A stretch of 64,000 nt of DNA, from assembly GCF_001632365.1 (NCBI RefSeq), contig NW_024468523.1:62001-126000 (forward strand). The letters are read 5' to 3'. Below are positions 61,055 to 64,000 of the stretch, in pieces; the stretch's first letter is position 1, and the number at the start of each line of letters is the position of its first letter. Below the pieces are notes generated by a model. That model was not told the DNA's origin and did no database searches. It was given only the letters and a program-made list of their open reading frames with translations. The position numbers were made by a program, and so were the translations under genes. Source of the DNA: Laetiporus sulphureus 93-53. Taxonomy: Eukaryota; Basidiomycota; Agaricomycetes; Polyporales; Laetiporaceae.

Positions 61055-63139
61055 ATGCCGGCTGTCGAATTCAACACCGAGCACCCCACAGCCGAGGAAC
61101 ACTCCCACATTTTGCTGATGTTCCTGCAGTCCCAATCGCAGAACGCATTGAACCGCCTATATCAGATGCCCTCGGCGTGCCTCTCTGTCTTTCGGTCAAT
61201 CGATGTGCTTTAATCTGTCGTCATTAATCTCACAGTGTCAAGTGCTCAGTCTTCTGAACCCTCTCGAAAGACAACTCGTCATGAATCTGCTCTGGCTGGA
61301 GTCGGCAATTCCTGTTTCAACAATGTCTGCATGGGTCACACGAGAGGGCAAGAAGTGGGTTCATTAGACTCGTCCAATGTGTAACTTCGGCCGATCATTC
61401 CTTTTACGTTTAGAGCCTACAATGAGAGTGTCTCTACATTGGGTCGCTTGCATATCATCCCAAGTTCTCAAGTGAAGCTGATCCTGAGTGCTATGTTCAA
61501 GACAAGCTTGAGGCAGGCGATTACCGGAGGGTAAGTGGTGGAGCCGCTTCTCATCTTCGGTGACATAGCCTTAGTTCTGTAGAGGCTCGAGCGGCAGTTT
61601 CGGAGTACCGGCAGAACCAAATGACCAAGAGCTTCCGCCCTCAATTGAGTCATTAGATTCGTATGCATTGGAGCGTTGGGAGGTCCGCAGCCGATTCTAT
61701 CGATCCTGTCATATCCACCACATTTCTCTGTCAGACTATACTCCATTATATGGTGTCTTCGGGTACCGGGCAACATCCGACGCAACCTTCAAGAGAGGTC
61801 CTCTTCCTGCTGCGACGTAGTGGGCTCATGGCGAACGCGCAGTGAGTCAAAATTAGTGTCAGATGCATCTTTCATTGATCGCCTGCTAGCGGCGGAGCCT
61901 TGCAGATAACGTCGTCAGGGTTTCAGTTTCTCCTGAACTCACCACATGCACAGCTCTGGGAGCTGCTATTGCAATATCTCCACTTGGCAGAGGTATGGGA
62001 GCGTGGCATCGCATTTGGTCATTGCTAACACATGTCTCGTGCTTCCGTCCATCAGGAGCGCCAGATGGATTTGGTTGAAGTCTTGGGCTTTCTGCTGATG
62101 CTTTCAACGATGGAGCTTGGCAGAGTACGCCATAATCATGAACGCTCTTTTCCATGATTGACGCTTGAAGAATACAGGAATATTCCACGGAGCAGTTGAG
62201 CGCTACCCAAGTCGCAATGCTCACAGACCTGCGAAACTACGGACTGATATGGCAACCTAATGTATGTCTCCTTTGCCGACTGAGCGGATTCGGTAGCGAA
62301 CAATCCATCATCTACAGCCGTCCTCGCGCCGCTTTAGCCCATCCCGTCTTGCTACCACTCTGACATCTCATTCGCCTCCGCTGCCATCTTCACATAACTC
62401 AGGCTTGGGAACTCAGTCCGAAGGCTTCATTGTTCTAGAAACCAATTACCGCTTGTATGCGTACACAGGTGCGCCATCAGGGTCTTCTTCTCGAACCAAT
62501 GACATATGTTTTTTTCGTAGATAATCCTCTACAGATTGCCATTCTGAACCTTTTCGTCACATTGAAATCTCGGTTCCCAAACCTGGTCATTGGAGCAATT
62601 ACCCGCGAAAGTGTGAAGAAGGCACTTGCCAACGGAATTACCGCAGATCAAGTACGTATCAGGCATGGACTCTCTCGATTCAATCGTGATTGATTGCTGT
62701 ATCTCGAATGAAGATTATTAGCTACTTGACTGCACATGCTCACCCACAGATGCGAAAAAATGTATGCTTTTACAGGATATTTTCTGGATAGAGCTTATCA
62801 TACAACAATCATGCAGAGACCTCTCCTGCCGGTGACGGTGCAAGATCAGATCCGACTCTGGGAGCTGGAGAAAAATAGGTTGAAATCTGAAGAAGGTTCG
62901 TCTTATCATATGTATTACACGCATTCGCTAGCACATCTGGACACTGATCTTCTCTGCCAACAGGGTATTTATATACCGCATTCGCTTCTCAGGCCGATTA
63001 CGAATACGTTCTCAATTACGCTAAGCAGCTGGACGTCGTGCTTTGGGAAAACCCGTCAAAGCGGTGTTTCTTCGGCAGTTTGGATGGACACGCGAACATA
63101 CGAGGGTTCATCGAGAGGAGGACCGCCGGCAACGCTTAA
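61055..63139 (+). CDS. TFB2: TFIIH core subunit Tfb2/p52
   Basis: ATG at 61055 ([18 protein letters not shown]). Spliced exons give [144 protein letters not shown] and [12 protein letters not shown]. The strongly conserved second half follows: [54 protein letters not shown] and [19 protein letters not shown]. The C-terminal Tfb5/p8-binding domain reads [38 protein letters not shown] and [15 protein letters not shown], ending at TAA 63139. About a dozen short introns all resolve. Tfb2 anchors and stimulates the XPB/Ssl2 ATPase in transcription initiation and nucleotide excision repair in the nucleus. The length and motif order match the family. Confidence 0.93.
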
Positions 63140-63460
63140 ATAGATCATATCAGGATCATCTGGCACTGCCCATCTTACAGATGGTTTCGAATCTCTAAGA
63201 ACTATCTATCGTGCGGCCCTACGTGTGCTGGCCCGACGGTGACGTCCTCGCCGGCACTGTTCAAGTCGTCAGCATTTTGAAAGGTAACTAATACGAGCCC
63301 GTGACGTGGTCGTAATTGCGCAGATTCGCGAGAAACCGTACAGCGAATTGTGTCTGGCATTAGAGTCTACGGTGAGTGCCGAGTCCTTTGGAAACGAAGC
63401 GCTACAGGTGCGTATGATGAATTGAAGGAGCATCTATTCCTGGAGAACAGCGCAAGCCAG
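63140..63460. other. Convergent intergenic region
   Basis: About 320 bp between the Tfb2 stop and the 3' end of the minus-strand gene. No gene or clear signal seen; probably overlapping 3' untranslated regions. Confidence 0.5.
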
Positions 63461-64000
63461 TCAGCTCGGTAAATGACGGACGCCGTGTGAAGCGCACACG
63501 GCATGGGATACCGGAGGTACCTGGTATAACGAGTGACCTGATTCATGTCCCCATGACCACATTGGATGGTACGAGCGGGAGCGAATGCGGTCTCGTTCGC
63601 GTCCCTCTGGATAATGGATGCAGGGAAACCCCGTGCCAGGGGGTGCTGAGCTGACTTGCTGCTGATTCATCGCAGGAACGCCGGGCGCCCAAGATGGCTC
63701 GATCTGGCCCGGGATGTCAAGCCGTGGCATGTGCTGGTCATATGCGCGGTCCATACTTGCATGGGTTGGGGCATGATGAACCCACGCGTCCTCTTTCTGC
63801 ACGTGGGATGGGTGCAGATGGCTCGGGCTCGTCTGGGCATGGTACATTGTCGAAGCGTTCGGAGACATCGAGAACGATTCTAGCGCGGTAGGGTACGTCG
63901 GGGACCATGATGAAGGCACTATCTGGTCCGTTGTATGAGGGATCTGTGGCGGATCTGGGGAAGACATGGAGCGGTTTATCTCCGCAAGTCGCGATGGATA
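63461..64000 (-). CDS. Partial Ser/Pro/His-rich protein (runs off right edge)
   Basis: A long minus-strand open frame ends with TGA at 63461 and is open to the window edge through 64000. An internal ATG lies at 63967. The sequence is rich in Ser, Pro, His and Met (SPDPPQIPHTTDQIVPSSW, TMYHAQTSPSHLHPSHVQ) and ends in an Arg-rich then His-rich stretch (GRERDRIRSRSYHPMW). Composition suits a disordered transcription-regulator C-terminus, but no domain is visible. A 54-nt in-frame GT-AG segment near 63610-63665 could be an intron. The rest of the gene lies outside the window. Confidence 0.5.
   Translation of the reverse strand, partial: YPSRLAEINRSMSSPDPPQIPHTTDQIVPSSWSPTYPTALESFSMSPNASTMYHAQTSPSHLHPSHVQKEDAWVHHAPTHASMDRAYDQHMPRLDIPGQIEPSWAPGVPAMNQQQVSSAPPGTGFPCIHYPEGRERDRIRSRSYHPMWSWGHESGHSLYQVPPVSHAVCASHGVRHLPS

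Overview
This is nuclear DNA of a filamentous fungus, almost certainly a wood-associated basidiomycete (Agaricomycetes). Nearly every recognisable gene is cut by introns of about 50-70 nt with GT...AG ends. Coding sequence is GC-rich, genes lie on both strands without operons, and one gene is a lytic polysaccharide monooxygenase of the AA14 type, a family known mainly from wood-decay basidiomycetes. An 865-base run of N marks an assembly gap at 16076-16940. Gene models below were built by hand from splice sites and reading-frame continuity, and names rest on family resemblance recalled without database searches.

Layout. 0.2-1.5 kb: BTB/POZ gene (+). 3.2-5.1 kb: AA14-type LPMO (-). 7.5-23.5 kb: the dominant feature, a head-to-tail array (+) of five paralogous class A FAD-dependent monooxygenases of the phenol-hydroxylase type (copies A-E). 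At least two decayed C-terminal relics follow copies D and E. Copy C has lost an internal block with the second FAD motif. D and E are a recent tandem duplication. 24.6-25.6 kb: a second BTB/POZ gene, paralogous to the first, so the array and LPMO lie between two related BTB genes. 27.3-29.2 kb: fucosyltransferase-like type II membrane protein (+). 29.8-31.4 kb: SRPK-like protein kinase (+). 32.3-32.8 kb: small orphan gene with a good TATA box (+). 36.1-37.2 kb: short-chain dehydrogenase resembling acetoin/butanediol dehydrogenases (+). 38.3-40.7 kb: NCS1 nucleobase/allantoin-type permease (+) with two GATA-factor motifs upstream. 41.1-42.9 kb: MFS transporter (-). 44.5-45.9 kb: uncharacterised protein with a CxxC...CxxC zinc knuckle (-). 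47.3-49.1 kb: protein with SUMO-interaction-like motifs and a split RING-like domain (-). 49.7-51.1 kb: aldo-keto reductase (+). 51.2-52.9 kb: arrestin-like protein (-). 53-59 kb: mostly unresolved, with exon-like fragments on the minus strand. 59.6-60.8 kb: Nas6/gankyrin-like ankyrin protein (-), divergent from 61.1-63.1 kb, the TFIIH subunit Tfb2/p52 (+). A partial Ser/Pro/His-rich gene (-) runs off the right edge.

How it fits together. The left 26 kb is accessory: oxidative enzymes for lignocellulose or aromatic compounds, with repeated gene birth and decay. The five monooxygenases share intron positions, promoter blocks and domain order, but differ in intron presence, donor type (GT versus GC) and integrity, so the array records its own history. 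The right half is mixed metabolism and transport, ending in a conserved housekeeping pair. No tRNA, rRNA or CRISPR was found, and no complete transposon was recognised.
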